DNA from: Isoetes taiwanensis
Taxonomy: Eukaryota; Streptophyta; Lycopodiopsida; Isoetales; Isoetaceae
Assembly (NCBI GenBank): GCA_021234155.1
Contig: JAJEKV010000092.1
Location: forward strand, 3,546,561 to 3,610,560
Direction of reading: 5' to 3'
DNA length: 64,000 bases
Below the pieces are notes generated by a model that made no database searches, was not told the DNA's origin, and saw nothing but the letters and a program-made list of their open reading frames with translations. A program made the position numbers and the translations under genes. This document shows, piece by piece, positions 50,700 to 61,467 of this stretch. How positions within the stretch are numbered: the first letter of the stretch is position 1; each line of letters starts with the position of its first letter.

Positions 50700-52384
50700 C
50701 TTATCTTACATTATCCCTAATTTTTGACATCTCATTTGCAGTCTGCCCTAAGATTTGTTCTCCTTCATTATTGAAGATAGTAACTACAATTTCTCCTGTT
50801 GCATCTCCCAACGTTGCATGGAATATATACCTGATCATAATAATGACATCACACATCCATTCAAACCAATTGGTAAATCAGAGCTCTCTCACCTCTTTAA
50901 TGGTTCAAGAGCAGCCCCACATTTTCGCACCAAAATTCGATTCTAAACACTTACCTTCTTCTTTGCATCTTAGACATGCCTCATACCACATTGGCTGGTT
51001 TGGATCAATAAACGTTATGCACGCGCGAACATTGAAATACTCAATCTTCACAAGAAGCAGCTTAGAATAAGCGACTGCAAAAAGCGAGGAATCAACATAC
51101 CTCATACTAACAACCTACCTGCCCATCCCCAACATAAGGTTGTAATATGTCTGATACAAATGCACGATCATGCAATGTACCTGCTGGCGTCATTGTACAC
51201 TTCTGTCCCTCTTGCTCATACCTTTAGTGTGGTTGAATTAGCATGTTACAATATTTAAAGGGAAGTCACGTAACCCATACCATGTACGTAAGGCAGTAGC
51301 GCGAACAATGTTTGGATTTAATTCCATCATTGTTTTATTTGTTGTTGACAAAGACACACCTGCGTAAGACACTATCTAATCAGCAGTTTCAATCAGCAAT
51401 TTAATTCAATCAATAGTATTAGTAGAACCTCGAAACGAGTCAGTATTACTATTGGGATGTCACACAACATTTGCGACAGCTTCTCTCCTTCATTCATAGC
51501 AAGATCTCCCCATAGGCTCACACTTACACTTTTTCCATTGGAATATGTTTCCTTTGTTAGAAAATATCCACACGTTGTGTTGTATTCATAAAATACCTTT
51601 CATCAAGGAGGCTGATGGTACGTTTTAAAACATCTTGCTTATCATATTTCCTACGAACAGTTTCTGACACAGAGACTGAGCAAACAATTCCAATGACATC
51701 TGCAAGCAGGAGAAATTATACAATGTATTCTATCTCAATACCATAACAAACAAATCGAAAAGTATTTCATGTACCAAAGACCACTTTCCCATCAAGGTAC
51801 TTGTGCAATTCATCTACTTTTGCAAACTTCTGCTCCATTGAGTTTCCCACCTCTGCAGTCCCATCACTGGCAACTTCAATTATTGACTATGCATCAAGCG
51901 TTATCTGATAGTCATGGTTTACGGTTGTATATCGTTTGTTCGCAGGCCGAACAACTCCGTTAGAGATGTAATACACCTACATGTCAACAAAGAACTTCAA
52001 CGACTACCTCTATTCATGACATAATCCCAAATTTATCCATCAACCTATAACCTACCTTCATCAACTCAAGTCTGTTGTAGAATTTGTCAGCTGCCTCGTC
52101 AAACATTGTTGCTTGAATTTCCGTTCCCTGTATATATTAAGACGACTCTATATTCATAAAGCAAAGGAAGTAAGAATCCAATCAATTCAAATTTGCATAC
52201 ATCCTTGTCTCTTAGCTCCACATTAAGCAATTTCCCCTTGCCTGGTCTTCGCCTATTCTCAAACTCTCGTAAAGGTCCTTTCCACATTACTTTTACTTTA
52301 ATTGTCCAATTTGCTTGGTAAGGAGTTAATTGAACCAATGCACAAATTGTTCTCCCACTTCCTATGTTTTCAGCATCATTTGTA
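50700..52384 (-). pseudogene. RPA1: RPA70-like gene carried by the Helitron
   Basis: Exons on the minus strand encode the single-strand-DNA-binding OB folds of replication protein A large subunit. 52201-52384 reads ALVQLTPYQANWTIKVKV; 52056-52127 reads EIQATMFDEAADKFY; then comes an exon ending at 51976 (VYYISNGVVRPANKRYTTVN), followed by DVIGIV, NGKSVSVSLWGDLAMNEGE, a zinc-ribbon-like region around 50905-51070 (YEACLRCK, MWGCS) and ATGEIVVTIFNNEG near 50800. Introns have GT-AG ends. The N-terminal protein-interaction domain is absent. A TAG interrupts the frame after HDYQITLDA, so it is likely a pseudogene. RPA-like genes next to the helicase are a known property of plant Helitrons. Confidence 0.82.
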
Positions 52385-52623
52385 CTGCAACATTTCCTCA
52401 AAATAAAAATCTTTACATACACAGTAGAAGAGATCACATCAAGGGATACCTCATCATCATGCACACACGAATAGGTCAGCCACGAGAATTACGTAGCTGA
52501 TGCGAACACAACGAACACAGTTTTTCAGAATACATTTAAAGTTATCAAAACTCCATCACAAATAATGGCGGAAAACAATTACCAACTATTCAAGCAATTC
52601 TCTAAAAACAACATTTCTAGTCG

Positions 52624-54430
52624 TTACAGATGTGAGTATGCAAGCTTGAGCGGCAGCTGACGTCTATGTACTGTAAAAGGGCAACGCGCTGGCTGGTGGA
52701 AGAAATCTGCCCGACAAATCACATGTATATTTTCTGAGCTCGTGTCCTCATGTCCAAGAAGTCGGACAGTCACAAATCTGTTGTGCATTTCCTGTATAAC
52801 AGCTCTAGCATTCTTCACAAGCCCTTTACTCGCATCCAACAATCTCATAATTTGACACACAGCTCCTACTTTAAGACAAAGCGTGTGTTTGGGCAAAGTC
52901 GGGTGATCATAACTATGAAGAAACTCATTTTCAGCAACAACGTTTGTGTGAATTACCTGGTCACTTTCACTTATGGAATCCTGAGAATAATATCTCTTTT
53001 CCAGACCTGGCATACGATCAAGAATAGACCTGTTAAACTCATCCACATGCACATTTAATGGAGATAAAAATGCTCTTCTTTCACACAAAGTTGGTCTACA
53101 AACAACATCTGCCGGGTATAAGAATTCCCATGCCTCTTCCATAGATGTTGTTGTCGAAAACAAATCAAATGTCACAACATCTGATTGCCAATTCTCACCT
53201 ATGGACGACACTAATGTTATTAACTCGGGTCATGGCATTTCTAACCGATACATCTAACTTGTGAATAATAAATGCTCTCCAAATCTCAGATGATTTAATA
53301 GAAGCAGCTACTGTTGCACTTCTCCCTACACCTGGTGCTATGGGCGCTATCTGCCTAAAAGTCGCTGCAGACCACAAAACATTTTCCTCCAAATGGAACA
53401 TCATTTCTACACAATTCTGTAGAATCACACTTTGCCGATTCAATCGTGGCTCTATTTGCCATCACAAATTCATCCCAAATGATTAAATGGCATTCAATCA
53501 GCAAGCTTCGCTTTCTCGGACGTGGCCTCAATAGTCGAAAGTGCACAACAACACTATTCTCGATTCTGTGAATTTGAAACAATGAGTGCTTGATTTTTCC
53601 CTCCTGGGTATAACAGGCCAGCCAATGCAGTTCTTGCACAGGGCAAAACAATCAACTGGGACGCTCTGATTAACAAACATATAGCATTGAGTAGGAAAAT
53701 CTTACCTGTACCAGCTTTCCCATCAATAAACACAGGTCTTTTTATCCCTGGCCCGTGCACCGTCTTCTGAACATAATCATATATCCGTCCTTGATTCACG
53801 TTCATCTTATCACGCATCTTTTTTTACTCTTCTATGTAAGATCTATGGTGAGGAAACTTTGACAACTCTTGCAACACTAGCTGTGACCGAATATGGATTT
53901 CAGGCAGGCCAAAGCCAGCAACACTAGAGCCATGTTGCACAAGCACATTTTCAATGCACAAAAGAGCTTGTTGCTCTGCAAGCAAAGTGCCTGTCTCTGA
54001 AATATTATGGAACTCCTTTATCAGCTCATCATGAAAATTCGACCACAACTCACTTGCCAGAGCACCATCAATGATAAGCAATGAAAAAAGGAAACGCAAC
54101 TGCGATGGCATTTGCAACGCCAACACTGCCTCTTGCATTGTCACAACTGGCTCTGATCTATCATGCAATAAACCCATAACAGTTACCACTTCTTGATAGG
54201 TATCATAGGTAGGTGGCATCACCAACCTTATTCTACAAATAAGGGTTTGCTTACTTCTCTTCCGAACTATGTTTCTAGGAAGCTGCGGCCTAGGTAGTTC
54301 AAGGTGATCACCATCAGTATACGTTCTATCTCTCTGAGGATACAAAGCATGCTTGTTCATAATGCGAAGATAGGTTAGCTCCGATAATTCTATAGCAGGA
54401 GGCCTCAAGAAATAACGATCAAGCAACGAA
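52624..54430 (-). pseudogene. Helitron RepHel helicase pseudogene
   Basis: Reading from high to low coordinates: LLDRYFLRPPAIELSELTYL and LVMPPTYDTYQEV (53824-54426) from the region ahead of the helicase; a Walker A box IDGKAGTGKIF (53554-53817), with Ile where Thr is usual; a Walker B region IIWDEFVMANRATIE (53355-53651); FRQIAPIAPGVGR (53195-53443); and the C-terminal LPKHTLCLKVGA (52624-53211). The helicase blocks occur in the family order but in several frames, so frameshifts have broken it. It stops after RRQLPLKLAY, before the last helicase motifs. The HUH nuclease domain upstream is not recognisable. The RPA70-like gene follows within 250 bp. Confidence 0.85.
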
Positions 54431-55015
54431 GCGCTGTTGGGCCTCCTATATGATCTACTCGTTCTTTGTTGACAATGAAGTGGAAGACACTTAACACCAG
54501 GATACTTTTCTGTGAACCGATTTCGATGGAGATGAAGTCTACAAAGGCACGGTCCCTTTGTTGATGATTACCCCTTCCGTTCACCGTGTTCCATTACCTC
54601 CGTCGACCGTAGTGCCTTCAGAACTCTCCTCGGATCAGACCCGTCTCGACTTCCGTTGCTGCTTACCTCTTTGCATGCCACAGAATCTTGCTGATGAGAA
54701 GTAATCTATGCATGCCAAGGGGCCAAACAGCCATGGACCAGCTGGGACGGATCTGATCCATCAAAAGGTTCGAAAAGTACATGATCCACATCCTCCCAAC
54801 CACTGGATAGGTGAGGCGTATCTCCGGTACGCCAAATCAGCATTTGAATGCCATCAGGATTGTATACTCTATACTCCATTCCTTTGGATGGCACGTGCTC
54901 TACATACCTAATGGGTTCGAGAAGTCTATATTGTTTGCCGCGAACAATATCAAGCCTGGTGAGTTGACAACCATTCAAGAGGGTCACGCTCCAGGCTTAC
55001 TCCCTTTTCAATTAT
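54431..55015 (-). other. Upstream part of the Helitron, with a 93-codon frame
   Basis: The minus-strand frame at 54706-54987 encodes an acidic 93-aa peptide with EYRVYNPDGI and GWEDVDHV segments; no family is recognised. Between 54430 and 54590 a Cys/His-rich reading (CLCRLHLHRN) may be what is left of the Rep-side zinc finger. Confidence 0.35.
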
Positions 55016-55096
55016 CCTGTTTCTATATATCTAAAGTGCCCCCTAAAATGAGTGAGCGATCTCATCCTAGTAGGCACTTTAGATACAACAAACAGG
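55016..55096. ncRNA. 81-nt stem-loop, candidate small-RNA precursor
   Basis: CCTGTTTCTATATATCTAAA and the following GTGCC pair with GGCACTTTAGATACAACAAA and CAGG; 12 bp in the centre (ATCTAAAGTGCC) are perfect. The inner part can extend through AATGAG/CTCATC around an 8-nt loop. The size and shape suit a MIRNA or MITE-derived hairpin. Expression is unknown. Confidence 0.45.
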
Positions 55097-55122
55097 ACAA
55101 ACAAAAGAGACTAAGCCAGCCA

Positions 55123-55572
55123 CTGAGTGCAAGCATTGAGACGTCCCAATCTTTGCTTTCACGCCTCTTTGGACAATGGAACTTAGCATGCAAACTAAGC
55201 TACATTGCCCAAAGAGGCGGGGGACTGGGAAGTACTGGGAAGTCTCCATGCTTGAACTCATCATGAATTCCCAAATCGACCTGAGTGCAAGCATCGAGAC
55301 TTCCCAAACCTTGCTTTCTCCCCTCTTTGGACAATGGAACTTAGTATGTAAACTAAGCTACATTGCCCAAAGAGGAGGCGAAAGAAAGACTGGGAAGTGT
55401 CGATGCTTGAACTCATCGCGAATTCCCAAATCGACCTGAGTGCAAGCATCGAGACTTCCCAAACCTTGCTTTCACCCCTCTTTCGACAATGGAACTTAGC
55501 ATGTAAACTAAGCTACATTGCCCAAAGAGGAGGGGAAAGAAAGATTGGGAAGTCTCGATGCTTGAACTCATC
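55123..55572. repeat. Three tandem foldbacks (155-158-bp units)
   Basis: Units begin CTGAGTGCAAGCAT at 55123, 55281 and 55436. Each is a near-complete palindrome: arms of about 65-70 nt (GCAAGCATCGAGACTTCCCA ... CCTCTTTGGACAATGGAACT and its imperfect reverse complement) around a loop in TTAGCATGTAAACTAA. Arm-to-arm mismatches are scattered and include G-U-type changes. Units differ more within loops and mid-arm than in the distal and loop-proximal 20-nt blocks. It could be a cluster of MIRNA-like genes, a young inverted-duplication small-RNA locus, or a foldback transposon array. Confidence 0.88.
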
Positions 55573-56600
55573 AATCACTAACATCCAATGAACCCACGTA
55601 ATCGCAAGCAACCACGGGCACGATATCATCCGCGGCCTTGGCATTGCAACCTCACACTCCAATCCTTTCGAACACGCATACACACAAAAATATTCAACCT
55701 ACTACCTGCTACCCAAATCCTAGAATACTTAATACACCAGCAGACTCACCAACACAACCTTACTTATCACAATCCAAAAATACCATAACCTTACCGGACA
55801 ACGTAGATGATGCCACCCACCAACCACCCTCCCATGCACGCGACGCTCCCAAATCCACTCACGAAACCCTCCAAGCCGTCCCCTGCACATACAAAGTAAC
55901 ATCAACAACAAACAAACTACTCAACATATATAAATAGTCCCCGTAAATTTAAGGCGTCACAAATTTAAGTAAATTTCAAGAAGTGCATAATTTTATGTAC
56001 TTCAAGAACCATCGCACATACGAACCGTTAGGTTTTATGCCAAAATCTATATGATCTCATCAAGTAGCTACAAAACTATGACCAGGCATTGAGGTTTGCT
56101 CCTTTACAATGATAGAAAGGCCATGTTTTTGCAAAACAAGGTTTCCAAACAGAAGTGGAGTGTATATTCATCACTCATACACTTTCGGATCTTAATCCCA
56201 TCTCACATCTTTGCCCAATTATAAATCCGCTAGTCAATTACACGTTTTCTTAGTCCGTTGCTTTCATCTTTGAACTTAAAAAATCAAGCAGAAATATCTA
56301 TTCTCGCCACTCTTAAACTCAACCGTGGTGTCAGCAATCGTGAAGACTGAGAGGTATTCTAAGCCAAATTTGCATACCATCTGCACCTATACTCATTTCG
56401 CCTCAATCTTCTAAGCTCATGAACAAAGTATATCTAACTTACAGATAGCAAGCCCGACCCAGAGGCCTGCAGACAGTCAGGGCCACTTCCCTTCACAATG
56501 TTCGACCAAGATATGTCGAAGGAGAGTTTCTCAGACTATCAGCAGGCACCTGAAGAATGCAGTAGAGCCGACATCGCCTTTCTACATTCTTTGTGCTGCA
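55573..56600. other. Intergenic DNA, no recognised gene
   Basis: A plus-strand frame at 55638-55937 is Thr/Pro/His-rich and of low complexity, so I doubt that it is coding. Nothing else recognised. Confidence 0.45.
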
Positions 56601-56610
56601 GCCTTCGTGC

Positions 56611-56634
56611 ATTCTTGACTCGCGAGTCAAGAAT
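56611..56634. repeat. Perfect 24-bp palindrome
   Basis: The half-site ATTCTTGACTCG is followed directly by its reverse complement. It shares GACTCG with the larger palindrome at 56680-56710. Confidence 0.95.
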
Positions 56635-56679
56635 CCCTCAACCAGCCAACAATCCAAAATGTACACTCCCTGTTCTCGC

Positions 56680-56710
56680 CTTGCGAGTCGAGAAATTCTC
56701 GACTCGCAAG
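56680..56710. repeat. 31-bp palindrome with a one-base centre
   Basis: The half-site CTTGCGAGTCGAGAA, one A, then the exact reverse complement. The word TCGAGAAG follows again at 56711-56718. Together with 56611-56634 it forms a pair of related palindromes near the 5' edge of LINE-D. Confidence 0.95.
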
Positions 56711-56734
56711 TCGAGAAGAAGGCCTGTACTTTCT

Positions 56735-58373
56735 TGATTGTTGGCCAACATTGCAAAAAGAGTGTGATTGTTGGAGACACAAGAGAGAATCAAATTTGTG
56801 ATATCAAGATTCTTAACAGCATGCAAGCAACCAAGCTCCTGGGCATGCCCTTATCTCTCAATCCTAATATTAAAGGGTTGTGGGATCCGATTCTTCAGAG
56901 AATTAGGAAGAAGTTAAATTCCTTTAGAAATTCCTTGTCAATTGCTGGTCGAACTATAATTGCAAACTCTGTTCTTGCATCTTCCCATATTTATTTTTCT
57001 TCTGCTCTAGTGGCTCCCAAATTCATTTATAATGAGCTCGAGAAAACCATCAGGAACTTTATTTGGGGTGGAAATCATTCTGTGAACTGGGATACTGTCA
57101 CAAGATCTAAGCTTAATGGTGGTTTAGGTTGCAAAAACCTATATTTGCAAGCATGTGCCCTGGCAGGTAAATTTGTTTGGAGAACCTTGACTGGCAATAA
57201 CTCTATAGCTTCAACCTTTATTAGATATTGGCTTGACTGCTCTTTTGCTGAAGGTCACCCAAGTGTGAAGCACTGCATGCCTGAGTCAGCCCTTAATTAT
57301 TTACATTCAGGAAGAAACACCAGCCCTTGATGCAAAACATGATTAAATCTTGGAATATTGTCCAGGATGGCTTTGACATCCCTGACATTCATGATCTTCA
57401 TTCAAATTCTTCCTTCTTCTGGTCTTCCCAGTTTCAAGACAACAATGGTCATATTCCTGCTCTAAGACACCCAAAAATTTATAGGAAATGGTTGGACTTT
57501 GGCTTCACTCATGTTAAGCATTTATTCATTAATGATCAAATTATTTCCTGGACTAATCTGGGGAGGCTTATTCATGGAACATCCAGTGACAAATTGATCT
57601 TCACTCATTTCAAAAATATCTTGGCTCAATCTGTAAATCTGTTAGCCAATCATGGTGGTTTTCCTCTTAAGGTAAATGGACATGACAGATATAAAGTTAG
57701 TGCAGTTTATGCCTTTCTAAACCAAAAGGATTCCTCTGCTAAAGCTCAGCTTAAATGGTCTATCTCAAAAAGAGAGTGCAAGAATCTTTACAGGAACATT
57801 TGGAACTCTTATTGTTCCCCCAAAGTTAATTTCTTCATATGGTTGATTGCTCATAAAAGTCTCCCTAATCTTGCTTCTCTATCTCGAAAGATTTCTACTG
57901 TTCTCCCAGCCTGTCATCTGAATTGCTCTCAGGATGAATCCATGCAACATATTTTCCAGTGCCCAAAGATTGCAGACTTCTTGTCTTGGTTTTACAATAA
58001 ATTCAGCAATTTTTTTCCTGGCCAACCTCATGGCAACTTGCTCCAGCATATACAGAATAATGATGCCTTTCTGAACACTATTGTTTTCACTGCTCTATGG
58101 AACATTTGGAAGGCTAGAAACATGATTGTCTATGGTAAGAAAAATATTTCTATTTTTTGGATCAAGATGAATTTTCTGTTAGATTTGGAAGGCTTTATAA
58201 CTGCTCACAGGAGTAAATTGGGAGACAATTATGACAAGAAATGGGATTCTATTGGTAAATTCACAGGTGTTTTTAAGTTATATATTTCCTGTCTCAATGT
58301 CATTAACTCTAATGCTCCCTTTTCTGATTTTCTTGATAGAATACCTGGAATTCCTGAAGGGGGAGGGCAGTAA
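56735..58373 (+). pseudogene. LINE-D polyprotein fragment with one frameshift
   Basis: Two overlapping frames, 56593-57330 and 57327-58373, form one LINE polyprotein C-terminus of about 540 residues if the frameshift near 57320 is discounted. The first part is the region following the palm, the second ends in the zf-RVT-like zinc site and a Trp-rich tail (ALWNIWKARN). The N-terminal residues encoded before 56735 come from the palindromic flank and do not belong to the family. Confidence 0.8.
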
Positions 58374-58812
58374 TAAGTTTGACACAATGTTGACATACCA
58401 AGAGGCTGCTCTATACTGCAACAATACATGTGTCTCAAATCTGGAACCACCAAGGCCACAAGCTAGCTCGGATGACATTATGTTGTACAAGGTCAGAAGC
58501 ACTAGCAATGAGTGCACTTGGGCAAAGATTTATTGCAGGGAAGTGGTGCAGATGTACTGTTTGTTCAGCTTCCTATTCATGTACCACTTCTCTCTGACAG
58601 AAAGGCAGCTCAGCAGGTATAGGGAGTTATACTACTCTTATAAAATGCTGTCTGATCTCTATGGTACTCTGCTCCTGTTAATGGCTAAAGAAGATATTCA
58701 TCAGTTGCTCATGGAGAATGGATCTGAGCATAATAGCTACAAGTTTGGTACTGACTCAGGTTTCTACTGGGTTTACAATCACATTTTTGACCAAGTCATG
58801 AAATCCCCATAA
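58340..58812 (+). CDS. ORF inside the 3' part of LINE-D, paralogous to 46.7-47.5 kb
   Basis: An open frame, continuous from at least 58231, ends at 58812. It reads YLEFLKGEGSNKF, YCREVVQMYCLFSFLFMYHF, SLTERQLSRYRELYYSYK, DLYGTLLLLMA and YKFGTDSGFYWVYNHIFDQV. The locus at 46740-47516 encodes the same series of blocks at moderate identity, and the similarity extends a few dozen bases upstream of a TAG/AATACC boundary that looks like a splice acceptor in both. The core is hydrophobic and aromatic and could contain one membrane-associated helix. The family is unknown. Its place between LINE polyprotein and LINE tail suggests either an extra LINE ORF or a captured host exon. Confidence 0.55.
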
Positions 58813-59257
58813 TTTCCAACTCAGCCACCATTCATCCTTACCCTTTAATCCTGATCTGCACCTCCATATTTTGCCATAATATCTATTGCTTAGTTTTAAT
58901 CTTGCTCTTGTCTAACACTTCACACATGTACTTGGAGATCAATTTTGTCTTTGTAGGATTTGGGAACTCGGATGGTCTGGAGAGAATCTTGATTTATGTC
59001 AGCATTCTAGTTCCATCAACTGTGACAAAGTTTTATTATGTACACTTTCACATGAAAGTCTACCAGCATCTTTTGGTTGCTCTTATGCTGCTACATCATT
59101 GTGTAAACATTATGTTATATTTGGTTACTACTTGACAATTCTGCCCTTAAGATGTAACTAATGGGGATGCCTCTTCCCTCATTAGTGAAATATATATATG
59201 GCTTTTATTAATTAATGGAAAAAACAATCTTAACTTCAAAAAAAAAAAAAAAAAAAG

Positions 59258-59932
59258 GAGAAGCCGATAGGAATGAACTGGAAGACAATGACAATATATA
59301 GAGAAGCAGTAGAAAAAGGGAAAATATCTAATAAAAATAGGCTAATGCTATGTCGTCTTCCCAAGAATGATGGTTCTATAATGGCATAGAACCATTGCAT
59401 GTTACTATTTGCAGGTGAATATCATTTGCAAAATGGTGGCTTATTAGCAACTTAAAATATATTTGGGAATAAAGTTAATTTCTTCTTGGAAGCAAAATCT
59501 TCTCTTTTTGCAGTTATTATGATTTTGTTTTGGATGCTATATTTGAAATTTGGTAGTTTTGTGATTTGTTTTCTGATGCTATATATGGAATGCTGTTATC
59601 AATTAGATTGCGTCTCAAAGAAGATTGGTCTCAAAGAGGGTTAGTCTTGGAAATATGGTTGGGGTTCAAATCCCCACACTCAAATTCTGATTGTTAAAAT
59701 AACTATTAAAGTAGAATAGCATAATGCTGGTTGTGCTACATGGGTCTGATATATTGTTAAAATTACTAGTCTAATGTGCAAATTGACGCCTCAAAATTGT
59801 TGCCACATGGCAGCCTAACATGTCATTAGAATGAATGATCCAGCATTTTTTTGTTACAACAACTTCTTGACACGTTCAATTTAAAAGAAAATTAAATAAT
59901 TCGAATAAATAAACGAATACACTTGAAATGCG
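59258..59932. other. Intergenic DNA, no recognised gene
   Basis: No open frame of note and no recognised element. Confidence 0.5.
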
Positions 59933-60048
59933 TTTCAAAATTGAAATGCATTGTTAATTGACTTCTATTGAAACGCATTTTATATATGCAGCTCGTTTCA
60001 ATTTGGAAACGCGTTTCAATTGACCCTATCAATCGTGACCCGTTTCAA
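59933..60048. repeat. Cluster of GAAACGCGTTTC-like palindromes
   Basis: The words TTGAAATGCGTTTCAA, GAAATGCA, GAAACGCATTTT, CTCGTTTCAA, GGAAACGCGTTTCAATTG and CCCGTTTCAA follow one another within 120 bp. The central GAAACGCGTTTC is a perfect 12-bp palindrome. Function unknown. Confidence 0.7.
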
Positions 60049-60186
60049 GCCAACATTGTAATGCTTTTTAAAAATAATTTTATTTTATTAGTTTACTATA
60101 AAAACACTTTTCAAAAAACATTATTAAGGTAGATATTTTCTCCTAGTGTCGGATTCATCTACTGTTTGAATGCCAAAGCTATCGAA

Positions 60187-61460
60187 TTTTTTTTTTTTTG
60201 AGGGTAAGAGTATGTATTAATATATAAAAATTTACATAGGATATCCCCAAATGGGATTGATGGAAAGAATTATCACAAAGCGGATATAACTCGTAAGTGT
60301 CAAGGATTGTACTAAAAACTACCACTCCAATCTTCCCTACCCCTGGATTACTATAGGAAAAACCATCTTCATCCAGGCTTAGATACTATATGGAGTTAGC
60401 AGCCAATTCAAGCAACAAGAACTTAGGAGAAAACCCATTTGAAGGCGAAGATCCTCCATCCAACATCGATAGGTGTCGGACGGTCATAAACCCCTTCGCG
60501 CACCTTTGCTTAAATCCGGATCCCGGTTACATTTGAAAATGAATAGAATCCCCTTATCCGCCAATTCTATCCAAGTTCTTGTTATAATTGCGGCCAAACT
60601 TCTGTGGTGGGCCAAGGCCATGAGGGCTACCTCCATGTTGAAGCCATTACGAATCCTTGTTCTTGGCGGTCAGTCCTCCAAGAGCTACACCACATCGGTG
60701 TTTCCAAATACACCACAATGATATATTGGTTAAAGTGAGTTGAATAATATACGCACCTATCTTTGGCTAGAATGGCCGGCCATGATAGCCGACACATCTG
60801 TAGCCCAATAATTGGACAAACCCACCTCGAAGTCTCCTATAATGGGACAAAAGAAAAGATGATCCATTGTCTCGGCGCTCCACATCCTAGAGGGCAGAGA
60901 TCGTGTTGAACAACACCCTTGTTCAATGACCATGTCATAGTGTATACACCTTCTTGTAGACTGATCCAACGAAAGAATTGGATCTTTTTTTGGAACATAA
61001 GGAGACCCAAGACTTTGTCAATAGACCCTTGGTTTCGCTTGATCTAATCCCAACTTTGTCTGCGACCTTTAATGGGGACTGTGGCATTAGCAATCCATAC
61101 AACGTTTTGACTTTATATTCGCCCCATCCCCACACAACCACCTATCTTCTTCCCCTACAATACCGAGACCCGTATTGACATTCACCATAATCTTCCTAAA
61201 GACCTTCCTATCACCTTCCCGGCACACGGAACTAGAGCTTTAAATCTTGTCAAAGTAATCCATCTATCATTTTCCCACAACTGCCCAACCTTACGAATTC
61301 CTGCAACACGCCATTTAGTAAACACTCGAGGGTGTACAAGTGCAAGAGGGAGCGCATCCCTCTCCCAAATCCTAGTGTTCCAAAATATACTCAGCCCCCC
61401 TGCCTCCCAATGAGCATCTGCTATACTAAAGAGACTCTGCACATCCTGCCAAGCTTCTAA
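60187..61460 (-). mobile_element. LINE-C, 5'-truncated
   Basis: A poly(T) run at 60187-60199 is the poly(A) tail of a minus-strand LINE. Minus-strand frames at 61182-61442 (WERDALPLALVHPRVF), 60935-61141 (GWGEYKVKTLYGLL) and 60757-60969 encode a zf-RVT-type C-terminus in broken frames. TATCGAA flanks both sides (60180-60186 and 61461-61467) and is a likely 7-bp target-site duplication. No reverse-transcriptase palm is included. Confidence 0.75.
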
Positions 61461-61467
61461 TATCGAA

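Larger units (their letters stand above)
56735..59257 (+). mobile_element. LINE-D with an unusual downstream ORF
   Basis: A plus-strand LINE, truncated at the 5' end: the reverse-transcriptase thumb region starts near 56735 and no YADD box is present. LLGMPLSLNPN, GRTIIANSVLASSHIYFSSA and RNFIWGG mark the connection region (to 57330). After a frameshift near 57320 the frame 57327-58373 continues through a zf-RVT-like region with CHLNC and MQHIFQCP. A 3' tail with TTTATTAATTAATGG and 20 A (59238-59257) ends the element. Between the LINE frame and the tail lies the extra ORF at 58340-58812. No target duplication was identified. Confidence 0.85.

Noticed and set aside
52750-53058. 102-codon plus-strand frame
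   Set aside because: Antisense of the RepHel pseudogene, which has the family motifs on the minus strand.
55123-55572. A CRISPR-like array
   Set aside because: Units are long palindromes without unique spacers and the genome is a plant.
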